From positions 43,580,061 through 43,644,060 of the forward strand of contig NC_012873.2 of the NCBI RefSeq assembly GCF_000003195.3: DNA of 64,000 bases. The letters run 5' to 3'. Source of the stretch: Sorghum bicolor. Lineage: Eukaryota > Streptophyta > Magnoliopsida > Poales > Poaceae. Both the position numbers and the translations under genes were made by a program. The notes beneath the pieces are model-generated. The model saw only the letters and a list, made by a program, of their open reading frames with translations. It was not told where the DNA came from and made no database searches. Numbering within the stretch: position 1 is the first letter of the stretch; each line of letters begins with the position of its first letter. Of the stretch, positions 22,311 through 34,008 are shown piece by piece.

Positions 22311-23895
22311 TGTTGACACTTCTTAACGCAACCACCGGATATCGGCGACGGCGCCAGAAGTGCCCTGGTAGGGTAACTCTATTTACTATTGGATAATTCC
22401 GCAAGCGCACAGAATGTACCGCTGTAGCACTTCACCAAGGAGTATTCCAAGGTATCGTAATTTATATTTTCCCAAGGGAAAGCGGCTAAGTGTGTTTAAC
22501 AAAAAGGGGAATGAGATTCCTTGAGTTATCTAGTATCAACTAGTGAATAAGGGTGGTAAATAACGAATAGGAAGGGTAGTGGTGAATCCAAGGTCCTATG
22601 CTAAAGGTAAATGGTAGAGTTAGCTAGGTGGGAGGACAACGAGTGAGTAAAGGACTCCTATGTATCTAACTTGACTTCTGTGACTTACTTTAATAGATAA
22701 TTGTCTTAACTACGCTAGAGCCTTACTAACTGTGTGCGAGGGATAGCCGAGCTGGTAAGACGCTTAGAAGGTTTTTCACCTAACCCCTTACCGAAAGCGA
22801 CTATTGGGCTTATGGACGCCTTACCTTTTAAGAACTAGCCTGTACGTGAGGAGAACCTAATGCCGCCCACGATCTGTCACCTACTAGGGAGTGCGCTCCT
22901 ACTTTCCGTTCAAGCCAGCGGTAATCAAAGGTAATCTTAAGTATGAGCACCACGCTCACACTTAATCCTACAACGCTAACTAGTTGCAGCTAGCTAGAGC
23001 TCCTATACAAGATAGGACGATGATGCACACACAGGAGTGGTTACAGGTCACTAACTTCACTAAGACAACTATATTACTAAAGTAAATGCACAACAAGACT
23101 AAAAGACTTGCACTAAGTAAGAACTCAGTAAAGTAAAGTAAGAATAATATATTAATAAAAGGAAAGTCTTACAAAAGTAGAAAGGTACAAGAGCTATACC
23201 AGACTCTCCAGAAGACGACTCCGGAGACCCCGAGCTTCGCTCGACTCGACTCTAACTCCCACTCTAGACTAACTACTACTCTACTTGTATGCTTGGAACT
23301 TGTAATGCACTTGGCCTTGGAATTGCACACTTGAAATGAAGGATGGAGGCTGCCTTTTATAGAGGGAGATGGAGTAGGGATTACTCCATCGCCACGTCAT
23401 CGATCCGCGTGACATCTTCTCTCCACCCTTGGATCAAACCGACCTCACAACCGCCATTTGATCAACAGCAGGGGCAAATCAACATGTGGGACATGTGGGG
23501 AAGGTCGGTGGGAGGCCACCGACCCTGGAACCGCCTTTGATGTGGGGTCGGGCGACCCCATTTCTGGGCCTCTGGGCCCACCAGCAGTGTCCACAGGGGT
23601 CCCTTATGTCGGTGGACTAGGTGGCACACCTGGGTCCCACCAAAGAGGGGTCGGGCGACCCCCTCCCTGTGGGCCCAGGGTGTCACCTGTTGTCCCCTCG
23701 ATCTCCTCTTGATGATTCTGATGTTGGCTTTGTCAAATAATGTCTTGAATTTGTTGTTCCTGCATAAACAAGCTAAGAGTACAAGTGGAACTAGTTATGG
23801 ATAAAATATGTTCATGTCATGTCGTTTCCCCTTGCAACCGAGGCATGTTGACGGTGTTTTGTATGTGGATTTCTATGGTATATCCACCGTCAACA
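22311..23895 (-). mobile_element. Element E: solo-LTR-like insertion inside B, TSD CGCAA
   Basis: 1585 bases with ends TGTTGAC and GTCAACA, flanked by CGCAA at 22306-22310 and 23896-23900. Element A has the uninterrupted sequence here. On the minus strand there is a TATA element (CTATAAAAGG, near 23350), so it is oriented minus. It contains CTTCTGGCGCCGTCGCCG near its 5' edge on the plus map (22345-22362), which resembles a primer site although it lies inside the ends. No gag or pol sequence is present. A solo LTR or a small LTR-like element are the options. Confidence 0.85.
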
Positions 23896-23900
23896 CGCAA

Positions 23901-26296
23901 CCGCAACCAGAGGAGGCAAATCATCAAGGACGGATGGGCAGACTATGAAGGAGAAGTTGTAAGGTCTGAAGACATACAGCTTGAACAGAACTGTCCTGAG
24001 GAGACCGTAGCACCAAGTCAGGTGTGGAGAGAGAAGATAGTTACACACGAAGAGGAGGCGCTGCCGGAACCACCGACTACGCCATCCAGCGAATCCCAGG
24101 ACGAGCGAATCCCATGACGACTGAGAAAACGGAGAGTCCCGTTCGGATGACTTAAAAACACTAAACGCCTTGCCAAGAGGTAAACTTGGTAGTTATCCCT
24201 TTTCCTTTCAATTATTTAAAATAGTTTGCTTAGTTAATCAGGTTCATAACATCTTGAAAGGAAAATAAAAATGTTAAAAATAGTAAGCCCCATGTGAGTA
24301 TGCTCATGGCATAAAACCCATAAGTACATTCACTGTGGTGGCGTAAAAATAAATACATATATTATTGTCCTATAAAAATGAAAATATAAAAATAAATTTA
24401 TGATCCTACCAAAGAGAGCAACATTTATTGAGGAGGCTCAACATGATAAAGGCTAGATATTTATGCTAACACTTAACTAGTTCCACAAAGCTTTGTTGTC
24501 TATTTGAGCTCCACAGAATTCGAGGATCATAGAAGACTAGCAGACGGAGGACATCCTAATCGCTGTTAGGATGCTGCCGACATTCAAATACACCTCCGCC
24601 ACCTGCTAGCTACATCAGGAGAAATTACGTCAAAATCCAGCTTGGGGGAGAGCACCCCCATTTATCTAGCTAAGTATTCTACTCATGTTTATACTTTACT
24701 CAAATAATAAAAAAGATGCATAATCATAAAAACCCAAATAAAGATTTTTATGCTTATATATATATATATATCTTTGCTTAGTTTGCTAAATAAATAAATA
24801 AAGTTTGCTATGAACCCTCATGATAAGCTCTCACATGGAAATGATGAATAGTTGCTCTGCCATGATTAATTTTCAAAATTGAAATCTCTCTCAAGTTTAG
24901 GCATGACTGTTATTAATTAAGATTTGCTCTAAACCTGAACTTGTGGGAAGAGTACTTGATCTAAAGTCTAAGTCGTTAACGGATATGATATGGGAAGATT
25001 GAGCTGTTGTTTATCTGTTCCTAGAGATGCTAGAATTCTGGAGAATTTTATCTTTGAAAATCTTTAAAATGTTGCATGATGAGTTCCTCTATGATGAGAG
25101 TTTAAATTCCTACCACAGCCATATATACATGCTTGCTAGACTATGAGCCACACATTTACTTTTTACTACTTATGAGCATTGAGTGTGGTCAAGCTGTGTA
25201 GACCCTTAGGAGCTTGTCATGTGGTTAAATCAAGTTTCACTTGCACGTTCACTCACACATGCTGCTTCTACCCCGGAAGTATGCATCCACATATATCCAC
25301 TCATTTCCATCTCTAGAACCACCCAAAAATATTCTACTCCTAATCCGGGAGAGAATAGCCAAAAATATTTCTGTTTTCCCCTGTGAAATAAATGCTCAAG
25401 TTATCTTGGTTACTACCACTTGCTATATTATTTCAAGAGATGAGTGCTCTAAAAAAAAGAGATACGAGGAAATAAAAAGGGGCAAGTGCCCGGAACCTCG
25501 AAAGAAAAGAAAAAGTGAGACGAGAGGTAAAAATGGACAAGTGTCCGACAGTAGAATTAGGGGTACAAAATACCCACCTGAGAGAAAAGAAAAAGAAAAT
25601 ATAGAGCATCTCATTCTCCTCAAAAAGCCTCAAGTGCAAGAAAGGTATGTATCCCCTCAAAAGAGCAAAAGTAGAATTAGACTTTCACCACTGTTATCAC
25701 CATCATCACCATTATCACCATTCATTCGCCACACATGCACATCTTGATTTGACTTATTGACTTGGTCTTCTGGATCCATGGTTTGACTATGCAATAAATG
25801 TCTTGTAAGTATGTATTAGCTGTCTCCCACCTATGAGCTCCAGATATTAAAGCCTTATTAGAGTAGGATGAGAGAGAATGCAATGTCACTATGTCTTATA
25901 CCACAAATACCACATACTTTGAGAGAAGGCATATACCATTACTGCCTTGGTAAGGATCTAGAAATACCACAAAATAGAGACTAGAGAGAGTCATACAAGG
26001 AATCTCTGAGTTTTATTTGAAAATCTACAAAAACTCTAGAGCTATAGTTAATCGAAGAACAAGAAACATGGCGCTTGACTAGACCGTTCTATCTTTTAAC
26101 TGCTCAAGACACAAGTGATGGTTGCAAGCCCCACGGTGGAAGGTAAAATGAGTAAGTTTAAATCTTAACAGTTTACCCTAACCCAGAGATGAGATCTTGT
26201 TTGAATGCATGTATATCTTTACGGCATGAAACCGCTGCAGAAACTTTTGAGTTTATCTTTGCTCAGGGACGAGCAAAGGTTAAGCTTGGGGGAGCT
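23901..26296 (+). other. Element B 3' internal region and polypurine tract
   Basis: It continues the protease-downstream frame (IIKDGWADYEGEVVRSED...) to about 24115, then is non-coding and parallel to A's 31111-34008. CAGCTTGGGGGAGAGC lies near 24638-24653, and the 3' polypurine-like AAGCTTGGGGGAGCT at 26282-26296 directly precedes the LTR. Confidence 0.7.
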
Positions 26297-27506
26297 TGTT
26301 GACGGTCCTTAATGCTCACATTTAACCATCAATTAATCATGGAAAAGGATCCAAATGCAACCAACACCTAGACTTATAGTTTTATCTGACAGAATTCCAT
26401 GAGTTTTGGTGTTTGTCTATTTCTGTAGGGGGTTATCAGGAAATACGGAGGAAAGACCCACACGTCGGGTTTACATAGAGATATTAACATGCCGCGTAAT
26501 TTTCTATCATCTAGAAGACTCCAGAAGCCACGGAAACAAAGCGGAAGCCGAGAGGCCTCTAGGACAGGGTGCCCGCCCTAGTCCTGAGGGCGCCCGCCCA
26601 CCTTTTTCCACCAAACAGAGTCCAATTCGGGGACAACACTCCACCGACCTAATGGACCAAGGAAAACTGTGCAATTAATGTCGGTTTGATCCGACGGCCC
26701 AGATTCATCTGAAAAGACTATATAAGCAAGGCCCCCTGGCCCCTGGAGATCATACCTCTTCTACAGAATCAAAGCTAGGGTTTCAATTCTTCATCCAAGT
26801 AGAGAGGATCCCTCTAGTTCATCTAGTTCTAGTTCTAGTTCCTCTAGTTCTAGTTCTAGTTAGTTCTAGTTGTAATCTAGAAAATAGGGAGAGAGAAGAG
26901 GAGAGCGGAGGAGGAGCCAGATCTATCGGATCTTCCTCAACATTGTACTTTTGCAGCAACTGGTTCGTTCTTCATCGTTCTCCAGGTTCTTCAATTCATA
27001 ATTCCTGAGTTCTTTAATTACTTTTATTTACATTCAAGTTATTTATTGGATTCCCGCTTGCATCAAGTGCTCTAATCTTTGCAACATTAGAGTAGTAATT
27101 AATAGATTAGACGTGGTGTTTAGTCTTGCAATTACCTGGAATTGCACCCAATCCTGCGGATTGTTGTGGTAGCCTTAGGGTAGTGACAGCCCTAACGGTC
27201 GACGTATTCCACCTCGTTCGGATCGGTGTTTGTAGGACCGTAGTCAGAGCTTCCTAGCCCCCTTCTCATCTCTTTCTGTGGTTAGTGTTCTGATGTCCCG
27301 AAATAGATAATCTTGAAGTAATTCTTGATTCTTAGATCAATTAGAGAACTCTCAGGAAACTTCCTCTCTTTCCACCAAAAATAATTATATAGTTATCCTT
27401 GGGCAATCTTGATTCTTAATTAGTACCCTGGAATACTCCCGGGTGAAAGCTACATCGGTATTCGTGCGCTTGCGGATTTTTCTGTTTGCGTTTAAAATAC
27501 CCAACA
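26297..27506 (+). repeat. 3' LTR of element B
   Basis: TGTTGACGG to CCCAACA, matching 18518-19748. It lacks a segment of about 30 bases present in the 5' copy near 19640-19670. The target duplication GTAGG follows at 27507-27511. Confidence 0.95.
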
Positions 27507-27511
27507 GTAGG

Positions 27512-28306
27512 CGTGGTGCTTATACCGTATTTATCTGCGATTGTACCTAATATGCCAGATCGTGGGGTAGTTCGTGATAGTGACAGCTTCATTGATTCTT
27601 ATATAGTCCCCCTCTCGTATATTGGGCTGGCAGAGCAACATTATTACAGTGGAGTGATTGCGATGTTTCTCATATTCCTTGCTAATATAACTATGCATGG
27701 GCGTATTCTTGTCTCGCAATGATTGCTAAGTATACTTACATTAACTATGATATGCTAGACTATATAGTTGAGAATAACTTAGGAAATATTCTTGTAGTTC
27801 GTTATAATTCCATGCTAATGACTTGCTAGAATATCTAATTGAGGTGCTTATCATATTTATTATGTGGCTAAGTTATGCTGATCAGATTAATTATCTTTGT
27901 CACTATTCATTAATTCATATATCTTTTATGTGACACTTATCCCTGTATGAAAGAGTGAGATAAATGTTCTCAATTATACATGCAATGATAGATACTCAAT
28001 CTCATATTCCATTCTATAGTCAATATTGATGATTGCTAATCCCTTCCCAGTGGTAAAAATATAAATAACGATACTTGGAATACTTCCCGGTTAAAATGCT
28101 ACATTGGTATTAATCTGTGCGCTTGCAGATCCCATTCATTATTTATTTAGAAGAGCAATTGCATATTTCAATACCGCGTATCTTATATCATGCTGGGGAT
28201 GACAACTTGGCTTAAGTGGTATGAGGGATAGGTTTGGCATTTTTGGCACCATTATCAGAATTAGAAAACTGTCTACTTTTGGTAGTGATGTTAAGAATAC
28301 CCAACA
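27512..28306 (+). repeat. 5' LTR of element A, second part
   Basis: It resumes exactly where the LTR was split at 18517 and matches 34867-35661 of the intact 3' LTR. It ends AATACCCAACA, followed by the primer binding site. Confidence 0.95.
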
Positions 28307-28314
28307 AGCATTTT

Positions 28315-28332
28315 TGGCGCCGTTGCCGGGGA
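28315..28332 (+). promoter_or_regulatory. Primer binding site of element A (tRNA-Asp)
   Basis: TGGCGCCGTTGCCGGGGA, the complement of the last 18 bases of plant tRNA-Asp(GTC). This primer is typical of the Athila lineage. Confidence 0.93.
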
Positions 28333-28465
28333 ACGTTGATTACTAATCAGGAATGAATATAGGACTTTGAGTTATCATTCGCACCACTAATATGATTGAG
28401 CTTATCAATTCTCTCATACAGTTTTACCCCGATATTTTTCTATTTTATCTTATGCAGGGTAATGT

Positions 28466-31110
28466 ATGAATAGAAGACATCTTCCAGGAAATTTTGTTGA
28501 CAATCCCGAAGCATTATTCAGAAAAACAAGAGCCAAGCTCAAGAAGGGATCATCAACACTTCAGCACGAAGCTCCAATCAAGAAGATCACCGGAACTTGT
28601 TTTCAGAATTTGAAGTCATGGCGAACAAATCGATCCGTGAGTTCTCAGCTCCCACTACGGACAACATCCGCACTGGACCTACTGCAGAGATCAATGGCAA
28701 CTTTGAGCTCAAGCCTGGACTTATCAACATGGTGCAATCCAACCAGTTCTATGGGAAGGCACACGAAGATGCTAGTGCTCATCTCCAACACTTCCTGGAG
28801 ATTTGCAACACATTTACCATATCAGGAGTCCCCAGAGATGCTATACTACTTCGCCTCTTCCCATTCTCACTGTTGGGGAGAGCGAAGCAGTGGTTCTACA
28901 CTACAAAGGAGAAGAATACTACATGGGCACTCTGCTCCACGAACTTTCTGGCTAAGTTCTTTCCCATGGGCAAGACCAATGCTCTCCGTGGGAAGATTAC
29001 AAGTTTTCAGCAACAACATGATGAATCTGTTCCAGAAGCATGGGAGTGCTTCCAAGACTACATCCTAGAATGTCCCCATCATGGAATGGAGAGCTGGCTA
29101 CTAATGCAGACATTTTATCATGGGCTCGGCAATAGTGCCCGAGAAACCATGGATGCTGCAGCTGGAGGAGCATTCCTATCACTCACTATATCACAAGCCA
29201 CAGCTCTTGTGGAGAAGATGGCGTCCAACCAAAGCTGGAATGAAGAGAGGACCCAGACACACAAGAGAGGTGGAGGTATGCATCAGCTCAAGGAGGTAGA
29301 CATGCTTTCTGCAAAGCTAGACCTGCTCATGAAGAAGCTCGATGATAGAGCTGGAGATAAGAAAGAAGTTATGCACCTCTACGACTCTCACATGACTTGT
29401 GAGGAGTGTGGAGACACTGGACACTCAGGCAATCACTGCCCTGAGATGCTTGAGGATGTGAACTACATGAACAATAACAACAACAACTACTACAACCGTC
29501 CTCAACAAAATCAAGGTTGGAATCAACAGAGGCCTAACTACTCAGGTAATTATCAAGGTAACAATTCTTACAATAATAATAATAATTTTTCACCTCTGAG
29601 AGAGTTAGTGTCTAATCAAGGAAAGCTAATGGATAACCTATCTAAAAAATTGGCATCTAATGATAAAATGCTAGAAAATATAAATAATAGAATGAATAAT
29701 TTCTCTACTGCCGTTTAGAATCAAATTAGCTTTAATAAAATGATTGAATCTCAGTTAAATCAAATAGCTGCTGCTGTTCCTACTACTAACCCCGGTATAC
29801 CATCACAACGAGAAAGATTAGAATCTGTAAATCTTGTAGACATATTTGATCTGGGTAATTGGAGTAACCCTGTCACTGAAGTTACTACTGACCTTCTGCC
29901 GGTCAAGAGAGGCGATCCAGGACGCCCCGTCATCCTGATCTCCATTGGCATGGTGGACTTCCCAGAAGCACTCTGCGACTTTGGCTCTAGTGTCAACATT
30001 ATGCCCAGGGTATTCTATGAAAAATTATTTACATATCCTTTATTAGAGACAACCATGTGTTTGCAGTTTGCAGATAAGACGATAAGTTTTCCAAAAGTAA
30101 TATTGAAGAACCTTTGTGTCCGAGTTGGTACCTTATATGCCCCAGCAGACTTCGTGGTGATAGAGACCGGTAATGATGAGAGAGCACCCATCATCTTAGG
30201 GAGGCCATTCTTAAACACATCGGGAGCCGTCATCTACGTTAGTGCTGCCAAGATCAGTTTCTATGTCAAAGGGAGGAAGGAGACGTTTTCCTTCAAGAAC
30301 AAGACTACACAAATCCCAGATCAATCCATACGTGAACCAAAGAAGAGGACCAACAGGAGGAACAGGAACAAGCAAGTGTGGACCGAGTCAGCTAAGATGG
30401 TCACTACAGTTCATGGAGGCCAAGATCATCAACTTAAGTCATTGTTTTTGACCAAGAAGGATGACCCAGGAATGCCAAGCATGTATTGCTCCATTAATGG
30501 ATACAACTTCTACAAGACGACTTGTGACACTGGATCGAGCGTCAACATAATGGCCGCAATCACCTATCGGCTCTTGTTCAGAACTATGCCCTTAAAACCA
30601 ACATACATTCAGCTCCAGATGGCAGATCAAACATTTCGAGAAGTTAAAGGAATAGTAACTGATGTCCTAGTCAAAATAGACGATTATTTTGTCTACACAG
30701 ACTTTCAGGTTATTGACATGGGAGAAGACGAATACGATCCACACATCATGCTTAGAAGACCGTTCCTCAGCACCGTTAAAGCAATCATCTACATTGGAAC
30801 TGGAGAAGTCTATATGCACTTCCCCTCAGAGAAGGTACGCCGCTATTTTACTGACCCTAACTATATCGTTGAAGATTCTAAGTAGGTCAGAAAACGACGC
30901 AACCACAACCAGAGGAGGCAAATCATCAAGGACGGATGGGCAGACTATGAAGGAGAAGTGATAAGATCAGAAGACGTACAGTTTAAACAGAATTATCCAG
31001 AGGAGACCGTAGCACCGAGTCAGGTGTGGAAAGAGAAGATAACCATACATGAAGAGGAGGCGCTGCCGGAAGTACCGACTACGCCACCCAACGAATCCCA
31101 GGACAATTGA
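28466..31110 (+). pseudogene. Element A gag with two retropepsin-like domains (no pol)
   Basis: It starts at ATG 28466 (MNRRHLPGNFVDNPEALFRK, an Athila-type gag start). A one-base deletion near 28590 shifts the frame, and gag continues in the second frame (FSEFEVMANKSIREFSAP ... AHLQHFLEICNTF ... LRLFPFSLLGRAKQWF) to a zinc knuckle CEECGDTGHSGNHCPE (near 29400-29445) and an Asn-rich tail. A TAG at 29716-29718 is followed in the same frame by two protease-like domains. The first has CDFGSSVNIMP and APIILGRPF (29970-30215); the second has CDTGSSVNIM and HIMLRRPF (30520-30770). A second TAG at 30883-30885 is CAG in element B. The frame then ends at TGA 31108-31110. Gag would form the virus-like particle. 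The first protease copy has Asp-Phe-Gly in the active site, the second the canonical Asp-Thr-Gly. Confidence 0.88.
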
Positions 31111-31721
31111 GAAAACGGAGAGTCCCGTTCGGAGAACTTTAAAACACCGAACGCCTTGCCAAGAGGTAAACTTGGTAGTTATCTTTTCCCTTTCAATTAT
31201 TTAAAATAGTTTAATTAGTTGATCATGTTCATACTATCCTAAAAAGAAAATAAAAATGTTAAAAAATAGTAAGCCCCATGTGAGTATACGAGTGGCATAA
31301 AATCCATAAGTACATTCACTGTGGTGGCATAAAAATAGAATAAATATTTTTTTTGCTTTATAAAATGAAAATATAAAAATAGAGAGTAATATTTATTAAG
31401 AAGTCTCAACATGATGAAGGCTAGATATTTATGCTAACACTTAATCAGTTCCACAAAGCTTTGTTGTCTATTTGAGCTCCACAGAATCTAAGAATCAAGA
31501 AGACTAGCAGACGGAGGACATTCTAATCCCTGTCAAGATACTGCCGACTTTCAAATACACCTCTGCCACCTGCTAGCTACATCAGAAGAAATGACGTCAA
31601 AATTCAGCTTGGGGGAGAGCACCCCCATTTATCCCGCTAAGTATTTCTATCTATCTTTATACTTATACTATATTAAAATATAGATATAAATAACTATGGA
31701 AAACCAAATAAAGATTTTATG

Positions 31722-31760
<39 letters not shown>

Positions 31761-34008
31761 TTTGCTTAGTTTAATAAATGAATAAAGTGACTATGCTAAA
31801 CTGAATCTTAATAATAAAACTCTAGCATGGATATGATGAATAGTTGCTCTGCCTAATTTTTAAAATTTGAAGTTCTCTCTCAAGTTTAGACATAACTGTT
31901 ATAATTTAAAGCTTGCTCTAAACCTAAACTTGTGGGAAGAAAACTTGATGTGAAGTCTAAGTTGTTAACGGATACAACATGGGAAGGTTGAGCTGCTGTT
32001 TATCTGTTCCTAGAGATGCTAGAATTCTGGAGAATTTTATCTTTAAAATCTTTAAAATATTACATGATGAGTTCCTGTATGATGAGAGTTTAAATTCCTA
32101 CCACATCCATATATACATGCTTGCTAGACTTTGAGCCACACATTTACTTTTTACTGCTTATGAGCATTGAGTGTGGTCAAGCTGTGTAGACCCTTAGGAG
32201 CTTGTCATGTGGTTAAAATCAAGATTCACTTGCACGTTCACTCACACATGCTACTTCTACTCCGGAAGTACGCATCCACATATATCCACCTTGTTGATGC
32301 AAAAGCTAGATCTGCAAACACAAAGGGCTAATACCTGATTTAAACATTAAGGCGTGCCAGTCGATTTGACCTTACTATCGGCAAAGGTGATAACTTGAAT
32401 ACTTTGGTCCCGACAACAGCGATGCGCCCGGATGCCACGGCCAAGAGGTATTCACGCGGAACTTGAGAACACGCCGAGTTTAAGTCGACGAATTCCTAAG
32501 AACTCGTAATAAAAAGGAAAAAGTATGACGAAGTCGTCGAAATAATAGATGCTAGAATATAAGTAAAAACTGGTGTTTGATTGATTGATAGATATATTCA
32601 TTACAAGGCCCTAGGGTCTACATTTATACCCTGCTGAAAGAGCTACAACCAGACACGACTAGAGCTCGAATTCCAAATTAAACATAATCCGTATACAAAA
32701 CGATCTAAATAACTAAGGAAAACATAAAACCATCCTCACGTGTCAAACTGGAACACCCCCATAAGCCGATCGGCAACTTCTAGGCTCTCCCTCCATATCA
32801 TCGGCAGACTCCCTTGTCGTAGCCATCGGCACAAACACATCATCACCTATGGACTTGGTCACGTTCAACCATCCCTCCATCGGCAACCATCCTCATCGGC
32901 CACTCATCCTGTAGATCAAGTACTGCCGTCTTATCTTGCCGGCCCACACCTTACCAATCATGGACACGTGTCCAAAAACGGTGTCAACACACCTATTTCC
33001 ATCTCCAGAAACACCAAAAAAATATTCTACTCCTAATCCGGGAGAGAATAGCCAAAAATATTCCTGTTTTCCCTGTGAAATAAATGCTCAAGTTATCTTG
33101 GTTACTACCACTTGCTATATTATTTCATGAGATGAATGCTCTAAAAAAAAGAAAAAAAGAGAGATACGAGGAAATAAAAAGGGGCAAGTGCTCGGAACCT
33201 CGAAAGAAAAGAAAAAGTGAGACGAGAGGTAAAAATGGACAAGTATCCGACAGTAGAATTAGGGGTACAAGATACCCACCTGAGAGGAAAGAAAAAGAAA
33301 AATATAGAGTATCTCATTCTCCTCACAAAGTTTCAAAAAGCAAAGAATGTATGTATCCCCTCAAAGAGCAAAAGTAGAATTAGACTTTCACCATTGTTAT
33401 CACCATCATCACCATACACCATTCATTCGCCACACATGCACATCTTGATTTGATTTATTGACTTGTTTCTTTGGATCCATGGTTTGACTATGCAATAAAT
33501 GTCTTGTAAGTATGTATACTTTATCTCCCACCTATGAGCTCCAGATATTAAAGTCTTATTAGAGTAGGGTGAGAGAGAAGGCAATACCACTATGCCTTAT
33601 ACCACAAATACCACATATTTGAGAGAAAGCGTATACCATCACTGCCTTGGTAAGGATCCAGAAATACTACAAAAGAGAGATTTGAGAGAGTCATAAAAGG
33701 AATCTCTGAGTTTTATTTGAAAATCTGCAAAAACTCCAGAGCTATAGCTGATCAAGAATAAGATACATGACACTTGATTAGACCGTTCTATCTTTTAACT
33801 ACTCAAGACAGAAGTGACGGTTATAAGTCCCATGGTGAAAGGTAAAGTAAGTAAGTTTTAAGTCTTGACAGTTTACTCTAACTCAGAGATGAGATCTTAT
33901 TTAAAAAGCATGTGTATCGTCAATTTTTAAAGATATTGCAACAACTTATGATCCATCGCTGAGGTTATCCTTGCTCAGGGACGAGCAAGAGGTAAGCTTG
34001 GCGGAGTT
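31111..34008 (+). other. Element A 3' internal region, non-coding, with solo LTR and polypurine tract
   Basis: No RT, RNase H or integrase motif is present in any frame I examined. It contains an (AT)n run near 31725-31758, CAGCTTGGGGGAGAGC near 31606-31621, the C-family solo LTR (32292-32989) and AAGCTTGGCGGAGTT immediately before the 3' LTR. Confidence 0.75.
32292..32989 (-). mobile_element. Solo LTR of the element C family, TSD CACCT
   Basis: It starts TGTTGATGC and ends GTGTCAACA (plus map), matching C's LTRs at 43954 and 55693. It is flanked by CACCT at 32287-32291 and 32990-32994. It carries the ATCGGC motifs of the C family. Its presence inside A shows C-family activity after A inserted. 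Confidence 0.93.

Larger units (their letters stand above)
18518..27506 (+). mobile_element. Element B: Athila-like deletion derivative inside A's 5' LTR, TSD GTAGG
   Basis: The LTRs are 18518-19748 (1231 bases) and 26297-27506 (1210 bases). The 5-bp flanks are GTAGG at 18513-18517 and 27507-27511, and removing B leaves a continuous A LTR. The primer site at 19756-19773 matches tRNA-Asp except for one base (TAGCGCC for TGGCGCC). The interior has lost gag except for a mutated zinc-knuckle remnant near 21500, and keeps fragments of both protease-like domains (21565-22290). It has no polymerase. It is flanked on its 3' side by a polypurine-like AGCTTGGGGGAGC. LTR differences are about 3.5% in the first 480 bases, similar to A. 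Confidence 0.95.

Noticed and set aside
22736..22775. tRNA-like box (GATAGCCGAGCTGGTAAGACG)
   Set aside because: It resembles a tRNA D-arm, but no matching acceptor stem, anticodon or TPsiC arm follows at the right distance.
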